From the NCBI GenBank assembly GCA_032690845.1, contig CM064424.1, forward strand, positions 33,615,969 through 33,679,968: a stretch of 64,000 nt of DNA, written 5' to 3'. Both the position numbers and the translations under genes were made by a program. Of the stretch, positions 22,447-34,329 are shown one piece after another. This stretch comes from Eleusine coracana subsp. coracana. Taxonomy: Eukaryota > Streptophyta > Magnoliopsida > Poales > Poaceae. Numbering within the stretch: the stretch's first letter is position 1; the number at the start of each line of letters is the position of its first letter. Below the pieces are notes generated by a model that saw only the letters and a list, made by a program, of their open reading frames with translations, did not search any database and was not told the DNA's origin.

Positions 22447-25400
22447 TATGACGCCCCTTCCCGAAGGATCGAGGTCCTGACAGTGCTGATAACGCAGACA
22501 CTTGATAATACAACACTAGTTTGAATTTAAGTTGAAAATTACATCAATATGTTCTCAGAGTGCAGCGGAATATTACAAGTTCAGAATGTTTTGAAAACAG
22601 CGAAAGCAAATCGTGATAAGAAGCTACGAGCTCGATGATACAGTATAGTAATGGTTCATGCCCGAAGAACCATCACTCTAGCAACACACATCAATACTGT
22701 GGCGGTGAGTCGGACTCCCAGTGGGCAGTCCAACCCTCAGGGACTTGCATGTCCCAGGGCAGCACATTCTCAGGCAATTCTACCTGTTCATTACCTGAAA
22801 TCAACAGTGGCATAAAGCCTGAGTACTAATTACTCAGCAAGACTTACCCGTTGGACTTCTAAGTATGCAATGGCTCTATTAGGTGGCTTGTTGGAAAAAG
22901 ACTCGCACTAAGCAACCTATTAGTTCTATCAAGTTTTAATCGTCAAGTTAATTGTGTAGAGCAGAATGTAACTTTAGTTGCAACAATAAGATAATAAAGC
23001 AATACATAGGTAAGTACAACATAGGAGTCATAAGAGTATTGTCAATAGTAAGCATCATATTCAATCTCCAAGTACCATGTGCAACTACGTGATGACTCAG
23101 TGACCAAGTGGTACTCATTGCTGCGAGGGACAGCAATCGCAATCGATTTACACCAGCTGGGATAACCCGAGATACACGACACATATGCACCAATTAAGGT
23201 CGTATATGGCAACCTTTCACAAGGACGAAAAACAATTCGGTCTGGGTCCAGTCTCAGTGAGTGGGCATGCCGTCATGCCAACAGTACTTCGTGGTATGAA
23301 CCGCCCACTCCAGCAGCAGAAGGGTCAACGACCACTATACTAGGTACCGTCCTCATTGTGGCGTCAATGCTACATCAGTTTACTAGTATCCATAGACTAG
23401 CATGCATTCGGTACTGTTCAATACTTGACCAAGGGGCCGATCACGGACGGTTCCTAGGTTCGACAAGGTAGGGCTACCGCAGTCAACACCCATGTGTTGC
23501 TGCAAACCTACACACACATCATCCCTGCCCGGTCATAACATCAAAATAAACTTCTTTTATTAATTCCCATTCCAGTGATCAAGTTTATTTCTTAGTAATG
23601 ATATCTACCGAGTCTAGCAATTACTAAGCATAGCGACACAGTACCGATACTACCAAAGTTCTAATGACAGTGGCGTAGGTCATTTGGGTATCATGCAAAG
23701 TGGGTTCCAATCAACTCCTATGACCTAATGCAACAATAATCACAGACACTAGTAATACTAAAAACTACCAAACTTTATGAAACAGGCGAATGTAAACCGG
23801 GGCTTGCCTAGATTGACACTAGTGTTAGCGACTTCAACCTCTTGTTCCCGAGACTCAGTCTCCTTCTGGTCCTCTTTGGGCTCCTGGTTGTCATTGCCTA
23901 TATGGAGACAAAGGTGTTATTGGTATTGTCGTAATACCGTTATATGCAATGATATGATACATGCAAGCACATTGTGTTTTGCTGTCGATTCATTATTATT
24001 ATGTTCTCGAAGTCATATGCTTCAATGTTCTCGAAGCCATATGCTTCAAAGAGATAAATTAGAGTTTCATTATTTTATGTGTGTTAATCATTTATTTAGG
24101 GTTGTTATAGTCCTTCAGAATAATTAAGCAATTAAAATAGTAACCAATCGATTCTGATCTTGAGTGATTTATCATGAACAGGGACATAGATGAATCGTAT
24201 TTTTACCAATTTACAGCCTCTGGATATAATTACTCTAATTACTAGCATTTATTAAAGTAAAATAGTGGTATGAGCAATTAATTTAATTTAATTAAGTAAA
24301 TTTAGGTTTCTGGACTTGTGTAATTTACTGAGCAGAGAGACTTGTGTGACTGATTTTTGTGCCAAGTGGCAGGGGCCAATTAATTATAAAATAATTACTA
24401 GAATTAATTTAAGTGAACACAATAACTAATTTCCAGAGCCTAAAATAATTCATATTTTACTGAACCAAAAATTGTGGCAGCAGGTAATTATGTAATTATT
24501 AAGCATGCCAAAAATCAAAATGAAATTTGATTCCTAGAATATCTCGTGAATTAATTTGTGCTTGAGAAATTAAAGGAATTAATAAAAATATATTAACAGA
24601 GACATTGTTTTGATATTTTACTAATTTAGAGTACTTCAAGATGAACCTAACAAATTTTGTTTGGGCTTCATTGGAGTTAAATTTGATTTACTAGGAGTTT
24701 TCAAAGTTTTATGCATTTTCTAGAATTTCCTGGGTATTTCTGGTTTTAACTAATGATATGTCAGTGCCACGCATGGGCCACGTCAGTGACACATAGGCGC
24801 CATGCAGGATACCAGTAGGCGCGCCGGAACAGAGGCTGCCTCGCCGGAGGGCTCGCCGGCGGGCGCTACGCGGGAAGAAAGCTCGTCGTGAAAGAGCTAG
24901 CATGGTGCGCACGTCGAGGCAAGGAGTTGGGTGGGGTTCGTGAGGACGGGATCTCACCAGAAGATGGTCGTCGGCAACAGACGGTGCAACAGAGGTCTTC
25001 GGCGGGGTCGCGGGGACGGCTCGGAGCAGCAAGACGGACGGGGTCGGCTTCTATAGCTTCATGGCGACTCGGGAAGGCTCCGCATCACGTCGGTTTGCGT
25101 CGGAGGATGCCGGAAGCAGGGGCTCGTCGTGGAGGCGGCTTCGGTGATCGGCGGCGATGGTTCAGGGCCGGGGAAAAAGCAGAATGCCAGCAACTTTGCA
25201 CATGAAAACAGGAAGGAGTTAAGGCGAGGTCGTTCGACCGAGGGTTGCGCAAGCGGTAGAGGAGGAAAGAGGGAACGAGGCTCACCGGAGATGGCCAATT
25301 TTGGTCGACAGCAGAGGAGGTCATCGGAACTGTGGGTCTCGGTATTTCTTTAATTGGACTGAGCTCACGCAGGTAGTTGTCGCGGAAGTGGCCTGGGGAG

Positions 25401-26351
25401 CTAGAGGGGAAGTGAGCGGTGCGTGGGTGCTCTCGGTTGGGCTGGGGAGGTAGTGGGAGAGTGGGGCAGCGTGTCGAGGTTGAGCTCTGCAATGGCGAAA
25501 TGGGAAGGGAGAGGGAAAATGGGAGAGAGCAGAGATCAACGAGCGAGAGAGAGAGAGTGCTTGAACTTGTGGTTCACTTTCAAGTTGCGCAGGGGATAAG
25601 AGTGGGTGGGGGAAGCGGGAGTGGAGAAACCGGCGAGAATTGAAGTCCGGCTAGGCAGCTATGGTGATGGCGTGCAGGAGAGGAAATGGAGCCGTTGGGT
25701 GAGCGAGCGGTGAGGGGAAGTGAAGGGGGCAAAGAGGAGGTCAGCGGAGCTATAGCTCGTGTGCGGTTCCGAGGCGGGGAGTGAAGGAGACCCGGTTGGT
25801 GTGCAGTTCGGCAGAGAGGAGCCGACAGGCTCTGCACCAGTGAGAGGAAAGAGAATGGAGATTTTTGCGCTGCACCCCCTAGAGTTCTAGATTTCTCACA
25901 AATAGGTCCTTGGTCAAGGATGGTTTTTAATAAATCAAAATAAAATTGCTAGGGATTTCCTAAATTAGTGAAAATTGGTGGGCTGGCTATTTAAATGGTG
26001 GGCAACACTCTAGTAAATTTCATTTGAAATTTCCATAAACATATTTTTAGATTTTATTAAATGCATTAATTAGTTACTTAAGAATCAATTAATTAATTAA
26101 GGGTCTTGCCAAGCAGATAAAATGCCCAATAAATTCCTAATATTCTATTTTAGTATTACCAAACTGATGATGAATTTATTTGGCATGAGTTGTATTGAAA
26201 TTTTTGAATTGCTTCAATAACTTGGTTGCAGGGTTTTAATTGGCCTAGAACTAATTAAAAAGGGAGTGAGTTTTATTATTTCATGCTATGTCGTTCATGA
26301 TCTATGCTCTTCATGTTGGTTAAATGAAAGTGAGACACCTGGGGTGTCACA
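22447..26351 (-). repeat. 5' LTR of Tek-A
   Basis: 3.9 kb, read leftward from TGTGACACC at 26351 to a degenerate ...GCGTCATA at 22447, where TA replaces the expected terminal CA. It has a GC-rich central block (24780-25860) with a 135-codon sense open frame at 25085-25492 and a GGTGAGC motif (complement of 25280-25286). This is the uninterrupted reference for the split 3' LTR. Confidence 0.88.
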
Positions 26352-27646
26352 AAAATAGAGTCTCATCAGGCTGAACCAATCCGACCCAGCCGACCCTGCA
26401 AAACACTCCATCATGAGGCCATTTTCCATCCCCGGACTAAGCAGGGTAAAAAGTGAAGAAGTAAAGGAGGCATCCACGTGGCACAACTTGGACAAGTGAA
26501 GACATGACCCGGAGGGGGTCGGCACCAAAAAGGGGCCGCCGCCCGGCACAAGCCACCGTCCGGCCTAGGCCGCTGGCCGGCATGCTAGGCCGCCCGGCCT
26601 ACCCCGCCACCCAGCCTCGGAATTTCCTCCTGAGGTGTCCAGCCCACTTGGCCCATCATGGCAACTGACGCCAAGTGGATAAGGCGGTTGAAAACCAACC
26701 CAAAACCGTCATCCGGACCAAATCTGAGCCGTCCGAGGGAAGGCGGTCGGGAACCGACTTAATCCAATGGCCGCCCGGCATGGCCTGCCGCCCCGCGGTG
26801 CATGCCACCTGGCGAGGGAAATTTTGCCCACCGACTCTTCTCCACCTTGAAGTACCCGTCATGTCTTCGTCACCTATAAATAGAGGGGGAATTTGGCAGA
26901 AGTGGAGGAAAGAGAGAAGAAATAAGCATTAGTCCCAAGTTTTACCCAAGTAGAAGAATAGAGGTGTAGGAGGAGGAGTTCAGAATGCTGGCTCCTTCAA
27001 CTTGTGCCTCGAGGATTGAAGCTCCTGTGTGAGTAATCTCCCTCATCTTCGGGGCCGGGTAACATGTAGTAGAATTCTTGCCCAAGTAATAAAGTGAGTA
27101 TTTCTATCCTTTTATTCTACGGGATCCTTGTGCATAACTTTTTATTGCTTCGTATCATTATCTTGTTATGCTTACCAATTCTAGAACTGGTATGAAAGTC
27201 TATGTTTAGATGTGGTGTTTAGACTTAGCTTTCCTGGGATTGTATTTCTCCCCACGGGCTGTGTGGTAGACGGCAGGTGGTGACAGCCCTGTCCGTCCAA
27301 TATTGAATTCCACCATGTTCGGGAAGTCTTAAGTAGGGTTGTCTAGCGTTAACGTGCCCACTAGTACATGAGGTTAGTTACCGACCCTTACCTGTGGATC
27401 GTTATCGTGCCCCGAAGCAGATATTTGGAAATAGAATTCTCACTAAGTTACTTAGAGATGGTTCACTACATTAGATTGCCTGGCCCGAGGACTTCTTCTC
27501 CCTTCATCACTAGGACTTGATAGATTAGGTTTGACACTTTACTCGTTCCCTGTGGAAATCGATACTCTGGAATACTCCTAGGTGAAAGCTACGCTGGCAT
27601 CTGTACGCTTGCAGATTTTCCCTGTTAGGCTGAAGAACCGCCAACA
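26352..27646 (+). repeat. Right LTR of Ath-N1, second part
   Basis: Continues the LTR interrupted at 4492. From about 26998 it repeats 1-673. It ends CCGCCAACA at 27646, after which Tek-B gag codons begin. Confidence 0.87.
26875..26883 (+). promoter_or_regulatory. LTR TATA box (Ath-N1)
   Basis: TATAAATAG lies in the right LTR, followed by purine-rich sequence. It is placed as expected for the U3/R boundary, about 0.76 kb before the LTR end. Confidence 0.6.
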
Positions 27647-27732
27647 CTAGTGCCTTTGCTGCCCCACAGGCAAAGCATTGTCTGATTTACACTTCACCCA
27701 ACGGACAGCGTTTTCGGGCATCCCCGCAGCAG
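27647..27732 (+). pseudogene. gag: Tek-B gag fragment between two insertions
   Basis: Codes for AAPQAKHCLIYTSPNGQRFR and a few residues more, matching AAPQAKHRLIYTSPTGQRFQ in Tek-A gag. It is flanked on the left by Ath-N1 and on the right by Sire-1. It resumes at 41423 after Sire-1, with target duplication AGCAG at 27728-27732 and 41418-41422. Confidence 0.85.
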
Positions 27733-29770
27733 TGTAAGGATCATGACCATTGAGGTCACCCCAAGGTATGGAGTTTTCATGAATCATGACAAACATGAAA
27801 TGTGACTAATACCTACACATGTGTTGTTCGTGTAGGAAACCCTTTCTATCTTATGATGATTGTCTATGGTGTCCTTGGCAATGGATGACAATGACCGTAA
27901 GCATGGAGGCTTGTGAACTTGATGGAGTCCAAGGGTTGATGGAGATGGATCAAAGTGGAGAACAAGCTATGGAGCAAGTGTTTGGTACACTTGTCTAGTT
28001 GTTAGGCTTTGAGTCTACAGGAAAAACCAGACTATCAAGGGGGTCTATGTCATTCTCTTAGGTCATGTCTAATCGGTGATGTGCAAGGTTGCTCGATGAA
28101 ATCACAGGCACTAGGTGACAGTGAAGAAGCCAAGGAGCTGTTTCGAGAAGCCAGGAAACCAAGTCTAGGGAAGACAACAAGTTTCAGCTTTTGGACGTAG
28201 GGACCGGACAGAGGGGTCAGAGGTGACCGGACTGTACAGTCACTATGTAGAGTTTTTAAGGACTTAGCGCGAGAAGCAAGGAATCTGTCTGTAGGAGACT
28301 CCAAAAAGACCAGATGGTCCGGTCTGCTAACCGGACGGTCCGGTCAGTAGGAGTGCAAGGATGATAGAGAGGATACAGTTTGCGAACCTTCCTGGAATAG
28401 AGAGAGAAAGTGGACCGGACGATCCGGTCCGGTGATCGGACAGTCCGGTCACTATAGGGGATTACGTGGACAGGGAGCCAGCGGCTTGGAGAGCCGTTAC
28501 TAGAGTAACCGAACAATCCGGTTAGGCAGTGACCGAACAGTCCGGTCAGTGTGTACATTAAGGCAATTTCGTGGAGCAACGGCTAGTTTGAGGTTGTGAG
28601 CCTACATAACTTTGTTGTTGGGGTCTTGGAGACCTCTCTTGGCTAGAGGAATACCTGAGGATAATTGGTAAGGTCCAAGAGGAAAAGAGGAGAGCACTAG
28701 GAGAGGATATTGGATATCTTGAGAGTGCTAGAGAAGAGTAGCTTGAGCATCTTGCACATCTAAGGCTAGGGTGTCCTTGAGGGTGTGATCTAGATTGTTA
28801 CTCTTGGTCTATGGTGAGACCTAGACCGGTTAGGTGTCGGTGATCGAGCCTATCGTGATTGGTTGTGAAGGCCATCACAAGTTTGTACACGGTTTGAGCC
28901 CGCCTTTGGAAGGGGCATCAATAGTGAGCGCTCGTGCCAGCTCGGGGAGCTCGGCAAGTTCTCAAGGGAGGCGAGCTTGTGCTTTGTGCAGCGGAGACGC
29001 ACACCGTGTCTTCACTCGAGGAGTGATTGCGGGCTCATGGGCGAGAACTCGACTTGGTGGCGAGAGGGACCGGAACTCTGGCGGGACTGGTTCAACGAGG
29101 AGTAGGGGAAGGCGCCATCCTTCCGAGACCTCAGGAAAAAATCATGAGCCATCTCTTACTCTACTCCTTACTATGATGCTTTACTTTCCGTATTTACATA
29201 CCGTGCTATTCATGCTTGTGTGCTTACCTTACTCTAGTTGACTACCTTGTAGACTTGCATGAATAGGCTTCTTTACTTGCTAGTAGTGCTTTGCCTTCAT
29301 ACTTGATCACTAGCATGTATAGGAGTTGCTTTGGCTTAATTGATCACCATAGTATGTATTATGCTACTCATGCTTGTATGCTGTCTATATGCTTGTTGAT
29401 CTAGTAGCTTTGCTTGAGTAGAACTCCTTGCTAGCTAGTTCTTTGCTTCCGTGTATCTTTGGTAACTAGCTTGCATAGGAGTTGTATTGCCTCTGTGTGA
29501 TCCACTAGTATGCTTAGCTTGTTGTTCCTTCCATAGGATCATTATCTTGCTAGTGTGATCACCACTAGAATTGCAAAGGAGTTGTATTGCGTTTGTGTGA
29601 TCCACTAGTATGCTTAGCTTGTTGTTCCTTCCATAGAATCATTATCTTGCTAGTGTGATCACCACTAGGATTGCGTAGGAGTTGTTTTGAGTGATCGGTT
29701 TTTGGATTTGGCGAATTTGGTATATAGTGCAAGTTCCCGATTCACCCCCTCCCCTCTCGGTCACTCGGTC
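27733..29770 (+). repeat. 5' LTR of Sire-1
   Basis: Starts TGTAAGG. From about 28107 to its end it matches 39745-41410. The final bases present in the 3' copy (CTATCA) and the primer site are missing: at 29770 the sequence passes straight into the pol-side remnant. It contains about 2.3 copies of a 99-bp tandem repeat (units from 29473, 29572 and 29671). Confidence 0.8.
28310..28560 (+). repeat. Cluster of CCGGAC/GTCCGG palindromes in the Sire-1 LTR
   Basis: Repeated ACCGGACNGTCCGGT-type palindromes occur at about 28320-28350, 28410-28460 and 28505-28555. They recur in the 3' LTR at about 39940-40185. They fit the conserved inverted-repeat motif described for Sirevirus LTRs. Confidence 0.8.
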
Positions 29771-29772
29771 AC

Positions 29773-31673
29773 TTGTTGTTCCCTCCACCTCCTAGTTCTT
29801 CACAAGATAAGCTCCCATCCACCTCAAGCCCAAAGTCCAAAACAAGAAAGCATAAGGGTGACTCCTCCACCTCTCTTAGGATACAATACACTCATATATC
29901 AAGAGAGCAAACAATTCATGATGCACAAGACACTTCACCAAGAGCCTCTCCCACACAAAGAAAACACCATCCTAGACCCAAGGACATCAACAATGATCAT
30001 TCACAAGACTTGATCATTGGGAATCCATCTCGTGGAATAAAGACAAGAAGGAATCAATACAAGCCCAACTATGTGAGTGAAGAGAATAATGATGAGGCCA
30101 ATGTTGAGATTGAGAACTTCTCTTTCGTCTCTATGATTGAGCCCACTACCATTGATGAAGCTATGGATGATCACAAGTGGGTAATTGCCATGCAAGAAGA
30201 ATTGAACAACTTCAAGAGGTGCAAAGTGTGGAAATTGGTTGAGAGACCCAAGAATCATAATATGGTTGGCACTAAGTGGGTCTTCAAGAACAAGCAAAAT
30301 GAGAAAGGAGCAATTGTCAAGAACAAGCCTCACCTAGTGGCTAAGGGATATTTTCAAGTGGCGGGGATTGACTTTGAAGAGACCTTTGCTCCCGTGGCCC
30401 GTCTTGAAGCTATTCGGATCTTACTTGCCTATGCATCACATAATGGCTTCAAGCTCTTTCAAATGGATGTCAAGAGTGCCTTCTTGAATGGAGAAATCAA
30501 TGAGAAAGTCCATGTGGAACAACCTCGGGGGTTTGAGGACCCAAAACATCCAAGACATGTATACAAATTGAAGAAAGCTCTCTATGGTCTCAAGCAAGCA
30601 CCAAAGGCATGGTATGAACACTTGAGGAACTTCCTACTCAAGAATGGATTCACCATTGGAAGCATTGATAGCACCTTGTTCATGAGGCATGTTGGGAAAG
30701 ATCTCTTTGTGTGCCAAATCTATGTGGATGATATCATCTATGGGTCAACCAATGAGAAGTTCAATGAAGAGTTTCAGGAGATGATGGCTAGGGAATTCCA
30801 AACGTTAATGATTAGAGAGTTGCACATGTTACTTGGATTCCAAGTCAAGCAATTGAGAGAGGGAAACTTCATTTATCAAGAAAAATATACCAAGGACATT
30901 CTCAAAAGATTCAACAGGGAGAATTGCAAGCCCTTGCACACACCTATGGCCACAAGCAAACCCTTGGATGATGATGTGAAAGGGAAACCGGTGAACCCCA
31001 AGCTATATAGATCAATCATTGGGTCTTTGCTCTATCTCACCGCTTCGAGACCGGACATTATGTTTAGTGTGTGCTTGTGTGCATGCTATCAAGCAAATCC
31101 AAAGGAGTCACACTTGAAGGCCGTGGAGAGAATAATGAGATACCTCAAGTACACACCAACCATGGATTTATGGTATGCTAGAGGATCAAACTTTGAGTTA
31201 CTTGGGTATTCGGATTCTGACTTCACGGGTTGCAAAGTGAATAGAAAGAGTACATCGGGTGGTTATCAATTTCTTGGAAGATCTCTAGTTTCTTGGAGCT
31301 CAAAGAAGCAAAACTCCGTGGCTCTTTCTACCACCAAAGCAGAATATATGGCGGCGGGAGCTTGTTGTGCACAACTTCTATACATGAGACAAACACTCTC
31401 GGACTATGGCCTCAACTACACCCAAATGCCACTATATTGTGATAGTGAGGTGGCAATCAAGATGGCTCTCAAGATGGGAGATCATGGTCATGCGAAGCAT
31501 ATTCAAGTGAGACATCACTTCATAGGAGACCATGTTGAGAAGAAGGACATCAAGTTGGTAAGCGTGCGAACTCATGAACATTGGCGGACATCTTCACCAA
31601 GCCACTTGATGAGAAGACCTTCAACAAGCTAAGGGGAGAACTCAACGTTCTTGACCCCTCCAACATCACATGA
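29773..31673 (+). pseudogene. pol: Sire-1 copia reverse transcriptase and RNase H
   Basis: The open frame runs from 29773. The copia RT begins near residue 128 (EAMDDHKWVIAMQEELNNFK) and includes TFAPVARLEAIRILLAYASH, KKALYGLKQAPKAWYEHLRN and the active site YVDDIIYGS with both aspartates. RNase H follows (SDSDFTGCKVNRKSTSGGY, ALSTTKAEYMAAG). A one-base shift near 31565 diverts the end. In the neighbouring frame the usual ending ADIFTKPLDEKTFNKLRGEL continues to a TGA at 31671-31673. Residues 1-127 are the region between integrase and RT; upstream domains are deleted. Confidence 0.87.
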
Positions 31674-32735
31674 GTAACCCTTGAGCTTGTCCTTTGTACA
31701 TATGTATAGTGCTTTGTTTCTTCTTGTTTGTGTTTTTGTTTGTGCTTGTTTCTCTTCTTTTGTAGGTTGACTTCGGACCTTCTTGAGATAGCAATGGACA
31801 TGGGTTAAGCTTGGGAAGGTGGTTCATGGTGTACCCAAGGCTTTGAAGAATGGTCCATTGTGAGCAAGCTTGAGAAGGGAACAACTCATTGTTGACACTT
31901 TGGTTTGTAGTGGTTCTCTCTCTTTTGTTTACCGTCGCATCATGCATTGTATACTTATTGCATTTGCACTCTTTGCATTTTTGCATCCTTGCATTATGAT
32001 ACCATACATGCTCCCAAGCATGTGTCTAGGGGGAGTTGCTCATTTACAATGTGAGTACATGACTCTCTAAACAATCAAATAGTGACATTTGTGCTTCATG
32101 CCCATTGAGTCATGTTTGACCGAGCTCCAAGGTTAAATCTACTCGCGCGGCTCAAAGACAAGTGGCTCATACATTCTCACCTCCCTAATGACTAACTCTT
32201 GCACATTTGAGAAAATCTTTTGTTGAGTAATAAGTGTAGGGGGAGCACCATGAAAGGGGGAGTTATTCTAACTCTTGCCAATTATCTTATGCCTCTTGGT
32301 TTTTGTTATGTTTTTGTGTGGTTTTTAGTGATAGGTGACAAAGGGGGAGAGAAAACATGAAGATCCAAAAGCCATGTCGTCTAGGTCAGAGAGGGAGAAG
32401 AAACATGAAGACAGCGGTTGATAACACAAAGGGGGAGAGGATAACATGAAGATTCAAAAGACAAACCCGTGAAGAATGGAACATGAAGATCACATCAAGA
32501 TGAACATGAACTTGAAGATAACAATGACGGTGCGCGACAATGAACACCTTCACCGACATGAGTATCTACGTCCTTGGTACGTGTCTACATCAACAAGATC
32601 GACTACCACGACACCAAGGCGGGCGCAAATTCGGCTCAACCTCAATACCTAGTGCGCTACATAATTGGGTAGTCTTCCCTCAATACCTAGCACATCTCAA
32701 CGAGGAGACTACTTCCAAGGTAAGGACCAAGGTAT
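31674..32735 (+). other. Sire-1 post-pol region with multiple polypurine tracts
   Basis: No env-like ORF. The repeated AGGGGGAG tracts are typical of Sirevirus ends. Just before 32736 the order breaks: 32736-32761, continued after CRM-2 at 39496-39744, is an inverted copy of 31993-32260. Confidence 0.65.
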
Positions 32736-32761
32736 GCCCCTTTCATGGTGCTCCCCCTACA

Positions 32762-33400
32762 TGATGAGGACATCAATGACATACGAACAATGACGACGGA
32801 AGACGGTGCGCCAAACCAAGTTGTCATGCCTCCACCTCTCGTCGTCGCGCCTTCTCAAGTTATGGACCCATCTTCCGACGAGACGACGACGTACAAGGGC
32901 CCAATCACTAGAGCTCGAGCCCAGGAATTGAAGATGGTTTTGATGCTAAGGAACGACGGCCCAGGATGACGCCCGCGAAGGCCCAAGTAGCCCAAGTCGC
33001 ACGACTACCTCTCCACCGCACGCCTCTCTACTTCAGCCGGCCCTAGATGCCGCGCTCCCCCTATTTAGTCAAGGGTTGCGCCCCTTGTAATCTTTGAGTT
33101 TTGTTTTAAGATTAGCTTAGCTATTCATCCGTCTCTCGACGTGAATTCAGAACTCCACCTTCGTGCAATACATCAGATTGCTCGCCTCTAATTCTTGCTC
33201 GTTCTTCGATTGCGCGTAAGAATTGATCCTCGTGATTAGGTTGATCTTGTTTACCGCAAGGTTTAATATCCTCCGGAAGTTGGTTCAGCGATTGCATTGG
33301 CGCTTCGGGCTTGCTCGTCGTAGTCGGATCGTGAGGGTCGACATCCACCGAATCGAAGTTATCTACACTCGTCGAAAGATCGGGCACTCTACACCTATCA
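32762..33400 (+). repeat. 5' LTR of CRM-2
   Basis: 639 bp, TGATGAGG...CCTATCA. It contains, out of context, the same C-terminal coding tail as the 3' LTR (GPITRARAQELKMVLMLRND, at about 32900-32960). Confidence 0.9.
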
Positions 33401-34329
33401 AGTGGTATCAGATTCCAGTGTTTCTCGGTGAGTTTATCCAAGTCCACATAAACCAAAAACTACAAAAATAATTTTACCCCAGTACGGTTTTGAGCCTCGC
33501 ACTTTTGTTCAATAATTTGCGTTGTTGAGTTTTTGTGCTATCGCTTTTGATCGTTGCTGGTACACGGTGTTTCATCGTTTTCTCCTCATCATTGTCATAT
33601 CCTTCCACCACATCGTGTGTTTTGCCACAATTTGCTTTCCGCTGCATCTGTTGTCTCCGCCTCGCTCTCCTACTTGGCCGCGCGTAACGAGTCTTGCTGA
33701 GTTGCATTTTGGTCAACCGATCACTTGCCAAATTTTGCCGCCGCACCATGAGTCCGGGTCAATCACGTGACTCGTTGCATCCAACTCGGTTACGTGGTAA
33801 ACCACCCCGCGCTCAATCTCCGTTTATCCCTACTCTAGAGAGAGAGAGAGTGTATGCATTGTTTTTTTCTTCACACTCCCCTGACATAGGTTAAAAAAAA
33901 AGAGGGGCAGAAGTAAAAAAAAAAGAGAGAGAAAAAAAAGAGCGCTTGAGCACCATAGGCGACACGTTACTGTTCTTTACCCTTCTTCGGATCCGTTTGT
34001 TCCGATTCTTCTTCTTTCCTCTTCCACTTGTGCCGGCAGCAATCTTTTCGCGTTTAGCACCTTTATTCAGCTTTCCAGTTATTGTTTGAATTGTGCTAAC
34101 CCTTGATTGAGTGCAGCCTCCTAGCTCCACAAATTTTCTACTACGAGCAGGTTTTTGTTTCACCACACAATCGCTCCTCCAATCTTTCACCGGTTTTACC
34201 TGTGGTTGCAGTTCACACTTGCGTGCTTGGTAAGGACGGGTAAGGATTTGATAACAGCTTTTTGATTGAGCTTTTCATCCACCACTCACCTCTTGTCGTA
34301 GGATCTTTTTCCGTATTGCTTGTGTTTCT
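33401..34329 (+). other. CRM-2 primer site and leader
   Basis: The primer site TGGTATCAGA is at 33403-33412, two bases after the LTR, followed by 0.9 kb of leader. The leader has a GA microsatellite (about 33838-33850) and A/G-rich low complexity (33893-33940). No gene is seen before the gag ATG at 34330. Confidence 0.75.

Larger units (their letters stand above)
4493..26351 (-). mobile_element. Tek-A, Tekay-type chromovirus (Ty3-gypsy), complete but decayed
   Basis: The element reads right to left: 5' LTR 22447-26351, tRNA-Met primer site 22433-22444, two additional ORFs, gag, protease, RT/RNase H, integrase, chromodomain, polypurine tract 14577-14590, then 3' LTR 14576-4493. The 3' LTR contains the CRM-1/TekN-1 insertion (6808-13080). 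All reading frames carry stops or shifts. The LTRs are about 3.9 kb, begin TGTGACACC in element orientation and differ at many positions, so the insertion is not recent. The chromodomain and domain order place it in the Tekay/Del lineage. Confidence 0.88.
1..27646 (+). mobile_element. Ath-N1, Athila-like non-autonomous LTR retrotransposon
   Basis: The left LTR (cut by the window start) ends at 673 and the right LTR runs 4175-27646, split by a 21.9-kb insertion. The last ~670 bp of both LTRs are near-identical (1-673 and about 26998-27646). LTRs begin TGTTGG and end CCAACA. A primer site matching the 3' end of tRNA-Asp follows the left LTR, and a purine tract precedes the right one. The 3.5-kb internal region lacks protease, RT and integrase, so movement would need enzymes in trans. 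The right flank continues into the gag of Tek-B, so this element inserted into that gag. Assignment to Athila rests on the primer site and termini; a Tat-related LARD is the alternative. Confidence 0.82.

Noticed and set aside
28834..29241. 135-codon frame also present at 40469-40876
   Set aside because: It lies in the Sirevirus LTR and recurs only because LTRs are duplicated. It has no recognised domain and no clear start context. Coding is not excluded, but it is not supported.
33838..33940. Purine-rich stretch as a polypurine tract
   Set aside because: It lies in the CRM-2 leader, far from the 3' LTR. It is a GA microsatellite.
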